This document shows positions 42,263-53,562 of a stretch of DNA of 64,000 bases, piece by piece. The stretch is from Roseisalinus antarcticus (GTDB lineage Bacteria; Pseudomonadota; Alphaproteobacteria; Rhodobacterales; Rhodobacteraceae): positions 1-64,000 of the forward strand of contig NZ_FWFZ01000008.1 of NCBI RefSeq assembly GCF_900172355.1, written 5' to 3'. Numbering within the stretch: the stretch's first letter is position 1; each line of letters opens with the position of its first letter. Made by a program: the position numbers and the translations under genes. Below the pieces are notes generated by a model. The model was not told where the DNA came from and searched no databases. It saw only the letters and a program-made list of their open reading frames with translations.

Positions 42263-43627
42263 TCAATCGCCGATGGCCCGCAGCACCCGGTCGAGCGCCC
42301 GGCCCTGGTCGGACTGGCCCAGCGGCGCGTCCTTGACCAGGTTGTAATAGGCCGACGGGTCGTAGGATTGCACCCCGAGGTTCAGATCCTCGGCCGTCAG
42401 CAGGCCCATGGAGGACAGGACGCGGTAGCTGGCCAGGGTCTCGTCGATCTGGGCGGCGATGGAATTGGCCTGCGCGTCGAGCAACTCCTGCTCGGCGTTG
42501 AGCACGTCGAGCGTTGTCCGGGCGCCGAGCGTCGCCTCTTCGCGGACGCCCTGGAAGGCGACCCGGGCGGCGCGGATCTGCCGCTCGGACGCCTCGCGGC
42601 TGGCGCGGGCGACGGTGAGCAGGGCATAGGCGTTGCCCACCTGCTGCTCGATCTGCTGGCGCACGATGTGCAGGCCGGCGCGCTGGGCGTCGCGGCGCGC
42701 CATGGCCTGGCGGCTCGTGCTGGCCAGGCGCCCCCCCTGCGAGATCGGGCCGGAGATGTTCAGGCCGATGCTCTCGGAGCTGTCCCAATCGTCATTGAAG
42801 CCGACCGAGCCCTGGAAGGTGACGCGCGGACGCAGAGCGGCCTCGGCGCGGCGGATGTTGAGCTCCGCCGCCGAGACATTGTGCATCGCGGCCCGGATCG
42901 AGGGATGGTTGCGGACCGCGAAGGAGCGCGCGGCGTTGGCATCGTAGCCGATGTTCGCCGGCGGCACCGGCGAGAGGTTGCCGGGCGCACGGCCCACGGC
43001 GGCACGATATTCCTCGATCGCCTGGGCCAGATCGCCCTCGGCCGAGGCCAGGAAGCTGCGCGAGGAGGCCAGGCGCGCCTCGGCGAGCGAGACGTCGGTG
43101 CGGGTCACCTCGCCCACATCGAACCGGTCGCGGGCGGCGCGCAGTTCCTGCGTGATGAGGCGGACGTTGCTTTGCCGAAGCTGGACGAATTCGAACGCCC
43201 GGCGGATGTTCAGGTGCGCCTCGAGGGCGCGCAGGAGCACTTCCTGCTCGATCTGCACAAGCTCCTGACGGGTGGCCAGCACCAGTTCCTTCTGCGCCTC
43301 GATGGCGATCTGCGAGCCGCCGCCGTCATAGATCAGCAGCTCGGCATTGAGCGCCACGTTGGTGGTCAGGAAATCGCCGCCGACCGGGCGCGGGTCGGTG
43401 ACGCTGGCATTGGCCGACCATGACAGGATCGGCGCCAGGCTGGAGACGGCCTGGGCCACATCCTCGTCCGCGGCCCGCAGCAGGGCACGGTTCTGTTCCA
43501 GAAGGCCCGAGGCCTCGTAGGCATCGGCGAGCGTGTCGGCCAGGCTGTTGGCCCAGGCGGCGGGGGCGGTGATCGCAAGAAGCAGCCCGGTGGCCAGCCC
43601 TCCGATCCGATGTATGAACCTGCTCAT
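42263..43627 (-). CDS. tolC: TolC-family outer membrane efflux protein
   Basis: A 454-residue outer-membrane channel protein. Signal peptide MSRFIHRIGGLATGLLLAIT then APAAWA. Two OEP domains follow: AEARLASSRSFLASAEGDL and ISGPISQGGRLASTSRQAMARR, with the repeated coiled regions and the final EQELLDAQANSIAAQI. TolC provides the exit duct for tripartite efflux pumps and type I secretion. ATG 43627. pcm is upstream by 73 bases on the same strand, the usual pcm-tolC order in alphaproteobacteria. Confidence 0.95.
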   Translation of the reverse strand: MSRFIHRIGGLATGLLLAITAPAAWANSLADTLADAYEASGLLEQNRALLRAADEDVAQAVSSLAPILSWSANASVTDPRPVGGDFLTTNVALNAELLIYDGGGSQIAIEAQKELVLATRQELVQIEQEVLLRALEAHLNIRRAFEFVQLRQSNVRLITQELRAARDRFDVGEVTRTDVSLAEARLASSRSFLASAEGDLAQAIEEYRAAVGRAPGNLSPVPPANIGYDANAARSFAVRNHPSIRAAMHNVSAAELNIRRAEAALRPRVTFQGSVGFNDDWDSSESIGLNISGPISQGGRLASTSRQAMARRDAQRAGLHIVRQQIEQQVGNAYALLTVARASREASERQIRAARVAFQGVREEATLGARTTLDVLNAEQELLDAQANSIAAQIDETLASYRVLSSMGLLTAEDLNLGVQSYDPSAYYNLVKDAPLGQSDQGRALDRVLRAIGD

Positions 43628-43700
43628 GTGTCCTCTCGGCTAACTGACTGGTGCACCGCGTCTTGTGATCTTGTGCACGGGAATACGTTGACTGCGAAAC

Positions 43701-44354
43701 TTACAGGGCGAAGCTCGGGGCGCGGCGGAAACCGGCCAGAACAGGGGCGGAGGCGTTGAATTCATAGCGCCAGGTCAGGCGGCCGCCCGACTTGTGGCCG
43801 ATGCGGGCGACGCCCAGCGTGCCTTCGGAGAAGATCGCGCCGATGCGGCCGCCGTCCTTGATCTGGTCGATCAGCGAGTCGGGCACGGTTTCGACCGCGC
43901 CTTCGAGCAGGATCACGTCATAGGGCCCGCTGTCGGCCGCGCCCTCGGCGAGGGGGCCGTGGACCACCGCGGCATTGTCGACGCCTTGCTCGGACAGTGT
44001 GCTCTGGGCCTCGGCGGCGCGGGCCTCGTCATCCTCGATGGCGACGACGAACTCGGCCATGTGGGCCAGAACAGCGGTGGAGTAGCCAAGCCCGCAGCCG
44101 AGGTCGAGCACCACGTCCGTCGGCTGCACCGCGACCGCATCGAGCAGCTTGGCGAAGGAGCGCGGCTCGAGCATGACCCGGCCGTCGCCGAGGGCGAGGT
44201 TCTCGCCGATATAGGCGGCCTCGCGCAGGTCATGGGGCACGTAGGCTTCGCGCGGGACGGACAGCATCGCGTCGATGATCGGGAACTTCGTCACGTCGGA
44301 GGGCCGGACCTGGGTGTCGACCATGAATGTCCGGCGGGTCTTGAAATCGGCCAC
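43701..44354 (-). CDS. pcm: Protein-L-isoaspartate O-methyltransferase family protein
   Basis: A 217-residue SAM-dependent methyltransferase that repairs isoaspartyl residues. The SAM motif is VLDLGCGLGYSTAVLAHMAE near residue 82, preceded by the N-terminal MVDTQVRPSDVTKFPI and EAYVPHDLREAAYIGENLAL. The sequence belongs to the Rhodobacterales branch found next to tolC and lacks some residues of classical Pcm, so repair activity is likely but unproven. ATG 44354. The 125 bases to tRNA-Cys show no gene. Confidence 0.9.
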   Translation of the reverse strand: MADFKTRRTFMVDTQVRPSDVTKFPIIDAMLSVPREAYVPHDLREAAYIGENLALGDGRVMLEPRSFAKLLDAVAVQPTDVVLDLGCGLGYSTAVLAHMAEFVVAIEDDEARAAEAQSTLSEQGVDNAAVVHGPLAEGAADSGPYDVILLEGAVETVPDSLIDQIKDGGRIGAIFSEGTLGVARIGHKSGGRLTWRYEFNASAPVLAGFRRAPSFAL

Positions 44355-44479
44355 GGGCTAGACTCTTCCGTTCAGTTTCAACGCATCCGTGATGCCACAG
44401 GGCCGCGCAGCGGGCAACGGGCATGTGCAAGGATCGCCCCTTGCGATGCGAATGTGCCTCAGCTAAGACAGCGACGGTC

Positions 44480-44553
44480 GGCGAGTTGGCGGAGTGGTGA
44501 CGCAGCGGATTGCAAATCCGTCCACACCGGTTCGATTCCGGTACTCGCCTCCA
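44480..44553 (+). tRNA. tRNA-Cys (anticodon GCA)
   Basis: The acceptor GGCGAGT/ACTCGCC, anticodon stem GCGGA/TCCGT around TTGCAAA (anticodon GCA) and T arm CCGG/CCGG are all present; CCA is encoded (44551-44553). An integrase relic begins 75 bases after its 3' end, indicating use as an integration site. Confidence 0.96.
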
Positions 44554-44627
44554 TTTCATTTCAAGCACTTGGGTCGACTTTCTGATTGCGCAGGGTGCGC
44601 GGTTTTCAGGGGCGTCTACGGTTCTCT

Positions 44628-45134
44628 TCACTGTCCGCCTCCTTTCGCCTGCGCCGGCTTTACCGGCACACCGCCCTTGTTGCTTGGCGAGACGCGGGCG
44701 AAATGCTCGATCACGTTGGCGGCATGGCGGATCGGCCAAGCCATGAGATTGGCGATTTCCGACAGGGTCGGAGCCGTTTTCAGCAGCCGGGTCGACACCG
44801 TGACCCGGCAGTCCTGCAAGCAGAGGTCGCGGCTCAGGACGGCCTTGTCGTGCCAGTGGCGCAGGCCCACGGAGGCCCGATGCCCGGCAAATAGACCCTC
44901 CGTTGCGTTGGTCCGTATCAAGAGGCGGTCGCGCGGGGGCGCGTCGTGCAACCCGGCAAGTTCCGGAGTGACCTGGATATGTGCCACGCGACCGCGCTTG
45001 TTCGTGCGGATTCGCAGGCGGCGCGGAGAATGCGGCGCACCCATTCGAGGGCCTTGGCGTCGATCGCGTCACGATCCGCCGGGGTCCGGACCACCTCGAG
45101 GCGGTCCACCTTGTGGAGGGACGGACGGGGCATC
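44628..45134 (-). pseudogene. Phage/island integrase (tyrosine recombinase) remnant
   Basis: Two frames together read like the C-terminal half of a tyrosine recombinase: VRRILRAACESARTSAVAWH (from 45134 to about 44955), then after a frameshift LHDAPPRDRLLIRTNATEGL, RASVGLRHWHDKAVLS, RLLKTAPTLSEIANLMAW and IRHAANVIEHFARVSPSNKG, where EHFARVSP corresponds to the usual catalytic Tyr-region H/Y-ARVSP. The frame change near 44960 and missing N-terminal half make it inactive. It begins at the stop of the HTH gene (TGATG overlap) and ends near tRNA-Cys, as in integrative islands. Confidence 0.75.
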
Positions 45135-45654
45135 AGGTCGTTGCCTTTGCAGCGGCCCTCACTGCACCCGGCGAAACCTTCATGCGCCGGCAAGCATCCT
45201 GCCAAACGCGAAGGATCGGCATGCAGAATGCGCCAGACGGGTTCCCCAGAAGCATGATGCCTTGAGTCCACCAGTCCTCTCCTTTGCGCATCGGCACAAT
45301 GCAGGTCCCATTACCCGAGGTCAGTAGCATTGTATCGGTCCGCCCGCCGTCTTCATCGAATGGTAACCCAAAGCTGCGGGTCGACGGAATTGAGCCGGCC
45401 TGCCCGAAGTGCGCACTGGCTTTGAGTGCCTGCGGCGTGTCAACTTCTTGATCGACCAACTCGGCCGCAATCACGAAGTGCATCACATTGAAATAGTTGA
45501 AGCTGTGCGCCTTCCCTTGCCTGCCTCCACCGGAAGGACCAGCTTCTTCAGTCCGCTCATACCGCTTCAGCCATGCCTGCAGAGTTGGCGGCTTGATGCG
45601 AGCAATTTCGGCAACGTCGGCCGCGGAATACCGGTGAGCAAACATGTCCATCAT
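45133..45654 (-). CDS. MerR-like helix-turn-helix regulator
   Basis: About 173 residues. The N-terminal HTH is YSAADVAEIARIKPPTLQAW then LKRYERT, a MerR/excisionase-like fold; the rest is soluble with no metal motif, ending in VWQDACRRMKVSPGAVRAAA. It probably controls the island or its integrase. Several in-phase ATGs (45654, 45651, 45645) are possible; no strong ribosome-binding site was found. A 14-bp palindrome 16 bases upstream (45670-45683) may be its operator. Base composition is lower in GC than the neighbours. It overlaps the integrase relic by a TGATG junction. Confidence 0.75.
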   Translation of the reverse strand: MMDMFAHRYSAADVAEIARIKPPTLQAWLKRYERTEEAGPSGGGRQGKAHSFNYFNVMHFVIAAELVDQEVDTPQALKASAHFGQAGSIPSTRSFGLPFDEDGGRTDTMLLTSGNGTCIVPMRKGEDWWTQGIMLLGNPSGAFCMPILRVWQDACRRMKVSPGAVRAAAKATT

Positions 45655-45669
45655 CGATCATCGCATATT

Positions 45670-45683
45670 AATACAATTGTATT
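45670..45683. promoter_or_regulatory. 14-bp palindrome upstream of the HTH regulator
   Basis: AATACAATTGTATT is a perfect palindrome 16 bases from the start of the divergently read HTH gene, a likely self-regulatory operator. The interval 45684-45969 has no gene. Confidence 0.6.
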
Positions 45684-45969
45684 CATGCAGATGAGCGACA
45701 AGAGGCAAAGCGAAAAATGCAATTGCATCAAGTGCGTGCCGACCGTGACACTCACCGCTGTTCCTCAAGCCTGACCCTGGCCGGCGAGTGTTGCGTGGCG
45801 GGCTTGGTGGCTGGCCCATATTTGACATATCTCGACCCGTCGTCCTCTGGGCCCGAGCCCGGGTCTGCCCATGGCGCTGCGGGGGGGGGATGAGCGGATG
45901 GTCCTGGGCCGCTCTGGCTGGTCGAATCGCGGCAAGATCTGCACTGTCGGAGGCGAGGGGACACAGGAT

Positions 45970-46977
45970 ATGGACAGGGACCAGTTCGAGCGACATCTGG
46001 CCGCGCTCTGCGAGAGGCTGACCGCGGAGGTCAGGGCCTCGGCCGAGCACCATGGGCCGGCCGCCTTCGAGGGGCGGGTCCGTGCCGTGCTGGGGGCATT
46101 GCTCGCCGGGACCGGCCATGAGGCCGCGCCCGATATCGACCAGGGCTTTCCGGACATCGTCGTGGGCGCCTTCGGGGTGGAGGTCAAGGCCACGCAGAGC
46201 GACAGCTGGCGCTGCATCGCCAAGTCTGTTTCCGAAGGGCAGCGGGCGCTCGAGGTCGATCATATATATGTCGTCTACGGCAAGTTCGGCGGCCGGCCCG
46301 AGGTGCGCTGGGCCGATTACGGCGCCTCGATCATGCATGTCCGCACCAGCCACGTGCCGCGCTTCGAGATCGAGATCGGCACCCGGCGCCCGCTCTTCGA
46401 CCAGCTGGGGCTGGCTTACGAGTCCTTCCGCGGCCTGCCGATGCAGGACAAGATGCCGCTGATCCGCCAATACGCCCGGGGCCGCCTGAGGCCCGGCGAG
46501 CGGTTGTGGTGGCTGGAGGACACCGACCCCGAGGAGCAGACCCACTCGCTGCCGCTGGAGGTCCGGGTCTACATGGACCTGCCTCGGGACGAGAAACGGC
46601 GGCTTCGGGCGGAAGCTGCCCTGATGTGCCCGCAGGTTGTGGGCGGGGCCCGGCAGCGGCGCAAATACGTTGATGCGGTGATGTATCTGATGACCTATCG
46701 CGGCGTGCTCTGCCCGCAGGCCCGCGACCTCTATTCCGCCGGCAGCGTCGGCGAGCAGGGGCCGACGGACAACTTTGTGCTCAATTCGCTCATCGACATA
46801 CAGCACGAGCTGCGCCAGGCCGCACTACATCTTGAGGACGCGCTGTTTCTGGAGTATTGGGGAGACTGCCCGGACCCCGAGGGCAGGCTTCTGGAATGGC
46901 TCCGCCGGGCAGACGGCTTCGCGCAGGGGTGGACACCGTCCGGCTTCCTGTTCCTGCAGGAGCAAGGAAAGTGTTAA
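45970..46977 (+). CDS. Type II restriction endonuclease (PD-(D/E)xK)
   Basis: A 335-residue protein with a PD-(D/E)xK nuclease site: Pro61-Asp62 in GFPDIVVG and Glu71-Val-Lys73 in FGVEVKAT. The rest lacks close similarity that I can name, as is usual for restriction enzymes. ATG 45970 is preceded by a purine-rich GGAGGCGAGGGG stretch; upstream in-phase starts add sequence without conservation. It lies 47 bases before a cytosine-5 methyltransferase gene on the same strand, the standard pairing of a Type II restriction-modification system. The recognised DNA site is not predictable from sequence alone. Confidence 0.75.
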   Translation: MDRDQFERHLAALCERLTAEVRASAEHHGPAAFEGRVRAVLGALLAGTGHEAAPDIDQGFPDIVVGAFGVEVKATQSDSWRCIAKSVSEGQRALEVDHIYVVYGKFGGRPEVRWADYGASIMHVRTSHVPRFEIEIGTRRPLFDQLGLAYESFRGLPMQDKMPLIRQYARGRLRPGERLWWLEDTDPEEQTHSLPLEVRVYMDLPRDEKRRLRAEAALMCPQVVGGARQRRKYVDAVMYLMTYRGVLCPQARDLYSAGSVGEQGPTDNFVLNSLIDIQHELRQAALHLEDALFLEYWGDCPDPEGRLLEWLRRADGFAQGWTPSGFLFLQEQGKC

Positions 46978-47024
46978 CCAGTTCGGGATACGACATGCCC
47001 GGCCGGGCCCATGGAGCGACGCGC

Positions 47025-47990
47025 ATGATCAAAGCCTACAGTATCGTCTCGTTGTTCAGCGGCTGCGGCGGGATGGATCTGGGGCTGATGGGCGGCTTCG
47101 AGGTGCTGGGCAAACCCTATGCGCGGCGGCCGTTCGAGGTGGTCTGGGCCAACGACCTCAACCCCTATGCCTGCCTGACCTATGCCCACAACCTGGGCCA
47201 CGCGATCCGGCAGGGCGACATCTGGGACCACATGGCAACCCTGCCCGAGAGCTGCGACGTGGTCGTCGGCGGCTTTCCTTGCCAGGACATCTCGATCAAC
47301 GGCAAGCGGGCGGGGGTGGCGGGCGCGCGCAGCGGGCTCTACCGCGCCATGGTCGAGGCGGTGCGGCGGCTGAAGCCCAAGGTGTTCGTGGCCGAGAACG
47401 TCCGTGGGCTGCTTTACAAATACAACGAGGAGTCCCTGCGCCAGGTGCTGCGGGACTTCTCGGGGCTGGGCTATGACGTGACCTACCAGCTTTACCACGC
47501 GGCCGATTACGAGGTGCCGCAGCGGCGCGAGCGGGTGTTCATCGTCGGCGTGCGCGGAGGCGCGGCGCCGTTCGAGGCGCCGGCGCCGCTCTTGGACAAG
47601 ACCAGCTGGATCACCTCGAAGGCGGCGATCGCGGATCTTGAGACGCGGGCGCAGGACGCGGAATTCAGCCATATCTGGTCGCTGGCCCGCAAGAGCAGCG
47701 ACCAGGGCGGGCGGCGGCTCGATCCGGGCAAGACCTCGCACACGATCCGGGCGGAATGTCACGGCAACAACCAGTTCCACTATGCCCTGCCGCGGCGGAT
47801 CTCCATGCGCGAGGCGGCGCGGTTCCAGACCTTTCCCGACAGTTACCTGTTCAAGGCGCGGCTGCGCGAGACCGAGCGGATGATCGGCAATGCGGTGCCG
47901 CCGGTGCTGGCCTGGCATCTGGGGACGAGCCTGCAAAGGACGCTCGCGGCGCTGGGCGGCGAGGCGCTGCCCACGATGGCGGCGGAGTAG
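47025..47990 (+). CDS. DNA (cytosine-5)-methyltransferase
   Basis: A 321-residue Type II 5-methylcytosine methyltransferase. Motif I FSGCGGMDLG (residues 11-20), motif IV VGGFPCQDIS with catalytic Cys86, motif VI AENVRGLL and motif VIII QRRERVFIVG (166-175), then a short target-recognition region and the closing RMIGNAVPPVLAWHLG. The target sequence is unknown. It protects host DNA from the adjacent endonuclease. The ATG at 47025 is preferred; an ATG at 46995 is in phase but adds an unconserved leader. The pair ends about 117 bases before cobQ, which is convergent. Confidence 0.92.
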   Translation: MIKAYSIVSLFSGCGGMDLGLMGGFEVLGKPYARRPFEVVWANDLNPYACLTYAHNLGHAIRQGDIWDHMATLPESCDVVVGGFPCQDISINGKRAGVAGARSGLYRAMVEAVRRLKPKVFVAENVRGLLYKYNEESLRQVLRDFSGLGYDVTYQLYHAADYEVPQRRERVFIVGVRGGAAPFEAPAPLLDKTSWITSKAAIADLETRAQDAEFSHIWSLARKSSDQGGRRLDPGKTSHTIRAECHGNNQFHYALPRRISMREAARFQTFPDSYLFKARLRETERMIGNAVPPVLAWHLGTSLQRTLAALGGEALPTMAAE

Positions 47991-48107
47991 CGCGGGCCGT
48001 CAAGGCCCGCGCCGCGCGGGGGAGCCAGCCAAACGGCCGCGCTGCCGCGCGCCTCTCATTCAGCGCGTGGCGAGGTGCCACGACCCGGGCGGAGGTCGCG
48101 GCGGGTC

Positions 48108-49589
48108 CTAGGGGGCGGGCAGGCGGGAGGCGAGGTCCAGCAGGGCCTCCACGTCCAGATGCGCCTCCAGGTGCCGGGCGAGGGCGTCGAGCGTGGTCTC
48201 GACCCCCGCGTCAAAGCCCTGCGCCGCGGCGGGGGCGCCGAGCCCGGCGAGATAGGCCGCGCGGAACCCGTCGGCGGCGAAGAGCCCGTGCAGGTAGCAG
48301 CCGAGGATGCGGCCGTCGGCGGAGCTTGCGCCCTCGGGCGTCCCGGCCCGGCCGGCCCGTCCGGCGAGGTCGAGCCAGGGCCGGGCGCAATCGGCGCCGG
48401 TGGTGCGCCCGATATGGATCTCGTAGCCGGTCACGGGCAGGCCCGAGGCGCGGTGGGTGGCGGTCGTCAGGGTCACTTCCTTGACCGGGCCCATGGTGGT
48501 TTCGATGTCGAGAAGGCCTAGCCCCGCAACCGCACCCGGCGGGCCTTCGATGCCGTCCGGGTCGGCGATCCGGCGCCCCAGCATCTGGTAGCCGCCGCAA
48601 AGACCCAGCACATGACCGCCCCGGCGGACATGGGCGGCAAGGTCCACGTCCCAGCCCTGGGCGCGGAAATCGGCGAGATCGGCGATGGTGGACTTGGTGC
48701 CGGGGATCAGCACGAGGGCGGCGTCGCCGGGCAGGGGGCGGCCGGGCTCTATGATGTCGACGGAGACGCCGGGCTCGGCCGAGAGCGGGTCGAGATCGTC
48801 GAAATTGGCGATCCGGCCGAGGCGCGGGACCGCGATGCGCACTGGACCGCCGTCCGGTTTCGGACGGATGTCCATCACGTCCTCGGCGGGCAGACGCCAG
48901 GCGTCGGCGAACCAGGGCAGAATGCCCAGCCCGGCCCAGCCGGTATGGTCGCGGATCGCCGTCATGCCCTCGGCAAAGAGGGTCGGGTCGCCGCGGAACT
49001 TGTTGATCGCGAAGGCCTTGATCCGGGCGCGATCCTCGGGCGGCAGCACCACGTGGGTGCCGACAAGCTGGGCGATGACGCCGCCCCGGTCGATGTCGCC
49101 GACCAGCACCACGGGGCAGCCGGCGGCCTCGGCAAAGCCCATGTTGGCGATGTCGCCGGCGCGCAGGTTGACCTCGGCCGGGCTGCCCGCCCCTTCGACC
49201 AGCACCAGGTCATGGGCCGCGGCCAGACGCCTGTAGCTTTCCAGAACCGAGGGCAGAAGGGTCGATTTCATCCGGCCGTAGTCGCGCGCCCGCAGGGTCG
49301 CGGTGCGCCGGCCCTGGACGATGACCTGGGCGCCGGTGTCGGTCTCGGGCTTGAGCAGGACGGGGTTCATGTCGACCGTCGGCGCGAGCCCGGCGGCGCG
49401 GGCCTGCAACGCCTGGGCGCGGCCGATCTCTCCGCCATCGGCGGTGACGGCGGCATTGTTGGACATGTTCTGCGGCTTGAACGGCGCGACCGACAGGCCG
49501 CGGCGGTGCACCGCGCGGCACAGGCCCGCCACCAAGAGCGATTTGCCCACGTTGGAGCCCGCGCCCTGGATCATGATCGCCTTGGTCAT
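48108..49589 (-). CDS. cobQ: Cobyric acid synthase
   Basis: A 493-residue glutamine-dependent amidotransferase adding four amides to adenosylcobyrinic acid a,c-diamide. The N-terminal ATP-binding motif is [27 protein letters not shown] follows. The GATase half has the nucleophile Cys in [12 protein letters not shown] and the catalytic His in [12 protein letters not shown]. The ATG at 49589 has GGAGG 6 nt upstream; a longer frame to 49694 is rejected. No cobalamin riboswitch was recognised upstream. It is divergent from the following membrane-protein gene. Confidence 0.96.
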   Translation of the reverse strand: MTKAIMIQGAGSNVGKSLLVAGLCRAVHRRGLSVAPFKPQNMSNNAAVTADGGEIGRAQALQARAAGLAPTVDMNPVLLKPETDTGAQVIVQGRRTATLRARDYGRMKSTLLPSVLESYRRLAAAHDLVLVEGAGSPAEVNLRAGDIANMGFAEAAGCPVVLVGDIDRGGVIAQLVGTHVVLPPEDRARIKAFAINKFRGDPTLFAEGMTAIRDHTGWAGLGILPWFADAWRLPAEDVMDIRPKPDGGPVRIAVPRLGRIANFDDLDPLSAEPGVSVDIIEPGRPLPGDAALVLIPGTKSTIADLADFRAQGWDVDLAAHVRRGGHVLGLCGGYQMLGRRIADPDGIEGPPGAVAGLGLLDIETTMGPVKEVTLTTATHRASGLPVTGYEIHIGRTTGADCARPWLDLAGRAGRAGTPEGASSADGRILGCYLHGLFAADGFRAAYLAGLGAPAAAQGFDAGVETTLDALARHLEAHLDVEALLDLASRLPAP

Positions 49590-49640
49590 CGCCTGCCTCC
49601 GGGTTAGGTCTCTAGGCAAATCGGACGGCAGGGAAAAGCC

Positions 49641-50213
49641 ATGAACACACCGGCGCATCTGATATTCGGGGCCGCGGCCTTTGGCCGGGCGCACCAGCCC
49701 GCCGTGACGACGGCGGCGGTGGCCGGGGCGTTGTTGCCGGACCTGTCGCTTTACCTGCTGACGGGCTGGGCGCTGACGGTTTCGCAGCTGTCGCCGCAGG
49801 TGGTTTTCGGACAGCTCTATTACTCGGACACCTGGCAGGCGATCTTCCGGGTCGACAATTCGGCAGTGCTGTGGGGGGCGGGGCTGACGCTCGCGTTGAT
49901 GACCCGGTCACGCGTGGGGGTGGCCTTCGCCGGGGCCGGGCTCTTGCATGTGGGTTGCGATTTTCTGCTGCACCACGATGATGCCCGCGCCCATTTCTGG
50001 CCGCTGAGCGATTGGGTGTTTGAAAGCCTGGTCAGCTATTGGGACCCCGACCATCATGGCGAGCTTGTGGGCACGCTGGAGATCGCGGCGAGCCTCGCGC
50101 TTTGCGTCCTGCTGTGGTTGCGGTTCCGGCATCCAGCGCTGCGGGGCGGAATCGCGCTGCTGGGCCTCGCCGAACTCGCGCCGCTCGTGCTCTGGGCGGT
50201 CGTGTTCGGTTAG
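49641..50213 (+). CDS. Membrane protein, YdjM/DUF457-like metal-dependent hydrolase
   Basis: A 190-residue protein with four to five hydrophobic segments. The sequence [20 protein letters not shown] and [16 protein letters not shown] holds closely spaced His and Asp residues (HxxxD-xxxHHD-x3-H) reminiscent of the YdjM/DUF457 family of putative membrane hydrolases. The substrate is unknown. Such genes often sit beside cobQ in Rhodobacterales, but a role in cobalamin metabolism is not shown. ATG 49641 is divergent from cobQ with 51 bases between starts. Confidence 0.65.
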   Translation: MNTPAHLIFGAAAFGRAHQPAVTTAAVAGALLPDLSLYLLTGWALTVSQLSPQVVFGQLYYSDTWQAIFRVDNSAVLWGAGLTLALMTRSRVGVAFAGAGLLHVGCDFLLHHDDARAHFWPLSDWVFESLVSYWDPDHHGELVGTLEIAASLALCVLLWLRFRHPALRGGIALLGLAELAPLVLWAVVFG

Positions 50214-50263
50214 GCGAGGGCGCTCCGCCAACCGGCGGATGGCGCCAAGACCCTGCCGGTCCA

Positions 50264-50297
50264 ACGAAAAACGCGGCCCCCCGGGGGGGAGCCGCGT
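50264..50297 (-). terminator. Rho-independent terminator of the DUF6280-like gene
   Basis: On the minus strand the stem ACGCGGC ... GCCGCGT with a G/C-rich inner part is followed by TTTTTCG (from 50268). It lies about 20 bases past the stop at 50317. Confidence 0.85.
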
Positions 50298-50316
50298 CAA
50301 AGGTGGGTTTTGACGA

Positions 50317-50643
50317 TCAGGCGGCGGCGCGGGCCAAGGCCTCGGCCGCATTGCGGCGCTCACTCTCTTCACGAGACAGAGCGACAGAGGTGCGCACACC
50401 TTTGCCCACGAAGTCCATCAGACCCTTCACGACACGTTCGTTCGGGTCGATGCCGGCGCAGGACAGAACTTCGCGCCCGTCGCGGGAGCGTGCCCAGCGG
50501 GCGATCTGGTCCGGGCCATTGCCATACTTCTTGTCGTCGGCGATTGCATCGTCGAGCGCAGCCAGAACCACCGCCGCAAAAAGCTTGCGTGCGCGCTTGC
50601 CTTGCTCATTGTTGAAGGCGGTGCCATCAACGAAATCGGTCAT
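50317..50643 (-). CDS. DUF6280-like protein
   Basis: A 108-residue conserved soluble protein: MTDFVDGTAFNNEQGKRARK at the start, a central KYGNGPDQIARWARSRDGRE and a basic/helical end REESERRNAAEALARAAA. I recognise it as resembling the DUF6280 family of Rhodobacterales; function unknown. ATG 50643. It is followed by its own terminator, so it is monocistronic. Confidence 0.85.
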   Translation of the reverse strand: MTDFVDGTAFNNEQGKRARKLFAAVVLAALDDAIADDKKYGNGPDQIARWARSRDGREVLSCAGIDPNERVVKGLMDFVGKGVRTSVALSREESERRNAAEALARAAA

Positions 50644-50856
50644 CTCGCGTCCTTCGTTGTTTTTTGATCTTGTCGTTTTCAGCGTTGGGGGAATATGCAG
50701 GTTTCGATCCGATTCGGGTCGCCGATCTCGGAATGGCTGCTATGCGTGCGGCGCATAGGTTGGCACCTCTTTGCGCCGTATTTGGTTGAAATTCCCTTCG
50801 TCATGCGCCGGATATAGTTTGGACCGGAACAAGATCAAGTTTCCGCCACGGAATCG

Positions 50857-51617
50857 TCACAATCCGGATGCAGCCGCCTCTTGCGCCGACACCTCCATCG
50901 TGACACCGGCCTCGTCCGCGGCGAGCGGCCCCGTCGCCCGGTCGAAACGCAGGTACGCCAGCGCCCGGTCGGCCCGCGCGGTCAGCAGGGTGCCGGCGGG
51001 TTTTCCGGCGGCCGTGATCTCGGCGCCCGTGGGCGCGGGCCGGTCGAGGCTGACCCGGGCGAGACCCTTGCGCAGCTCCGTCTTGTGTTTCATCCGTGCG
51101 GTGACCTCCTGGCCCACATAGCAGCCCTTGCGTAAGTCGACCCCGTGCAGCCGCTCGAACCCCATCTCGAGGATGTAGCTCTCGGGGGTGAGCTCGGACC
51201 CCGCCTCGGGGATCAGGTGCTCGATGCGCAGGGCGTCCCAATCGGTGCCGTCGTCCAGCCCGCCATCGCCATAGTGCCGCCAGCCGAGCGCCGGGTGGCG
51301 GGGGTCGGGCCAGGCGCCGTCGGGGGCCGGCCCGGTGCCGCGCGACACCGACAGGCCGCTGTCGTCGATGCCCACGTCGGCGCGCAGCTTGTACATGCCC
51401 AGGCGCTGGGCCAGCGTGGGGGCCAGGGCGGCGCTGACGTCGAGCAGGAGACGGTCGGGCTCGGTCAGTATCAGGAAATCGGCGATATACTTGCCCTGGG
51501 GCGTCAGCAGCGCGGCATAGCGCAGCCCGTCGCCCACGGCGGGCAGGCGATTGGTCACCAGCCCGTCGAGGAATTTCTCGCGGTCCGCGCCGGTGATGGC
51601 GATGATGGTGCGGTCGG

Positions 51618-51621
<4 letters not shown>
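50857..51621 (-). CDS. ygfZ: tRNA-modifying/Fe-S assembly protein YgfZ (GcvT fold)
   Basis: A 254-residue folate-binding protein of the YgfZ/GcvT family that supports maintenance of [Fe-S] enzymes such as MiaB. The family signature KGCYVGQEVTARMKHK is at residues 165-180 with conserved Cys167. Upstream elements DGLVTNRLP and LTPQGKYIADFLI are typical. ATG 51621 overlaps the ABC transporter stop (ATGA, 51618-51621), indicating coupling. Function in iron-sulphur repair follows from the family. Confidence 0.93.
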
Positions 51622-53399
<1,778 letters not shown>

Positions 53400-53562
53400 G
53401 GCGGGCAGATAAGGCGGGCAGGGCGGGCATTGCAAGCGGGCCCGTGCCGGCGCGGGCCGGATGTGCGCCCGCTGCGACCGGTCGCGCGTTGACCTTTCGG
53501 GCCATGGGTCTAATGTCCTGCCGTCGGCCGGTCGCGCCGCCCACAACCTCCGGACCCCGCCC

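Noticed and set aside
48000-48107. Second attachment site of the tRNA-Cys island
   Set aside because: No copy of the tRNA-Cys 3' sequence was seen between the methyltransferase and cobQ.
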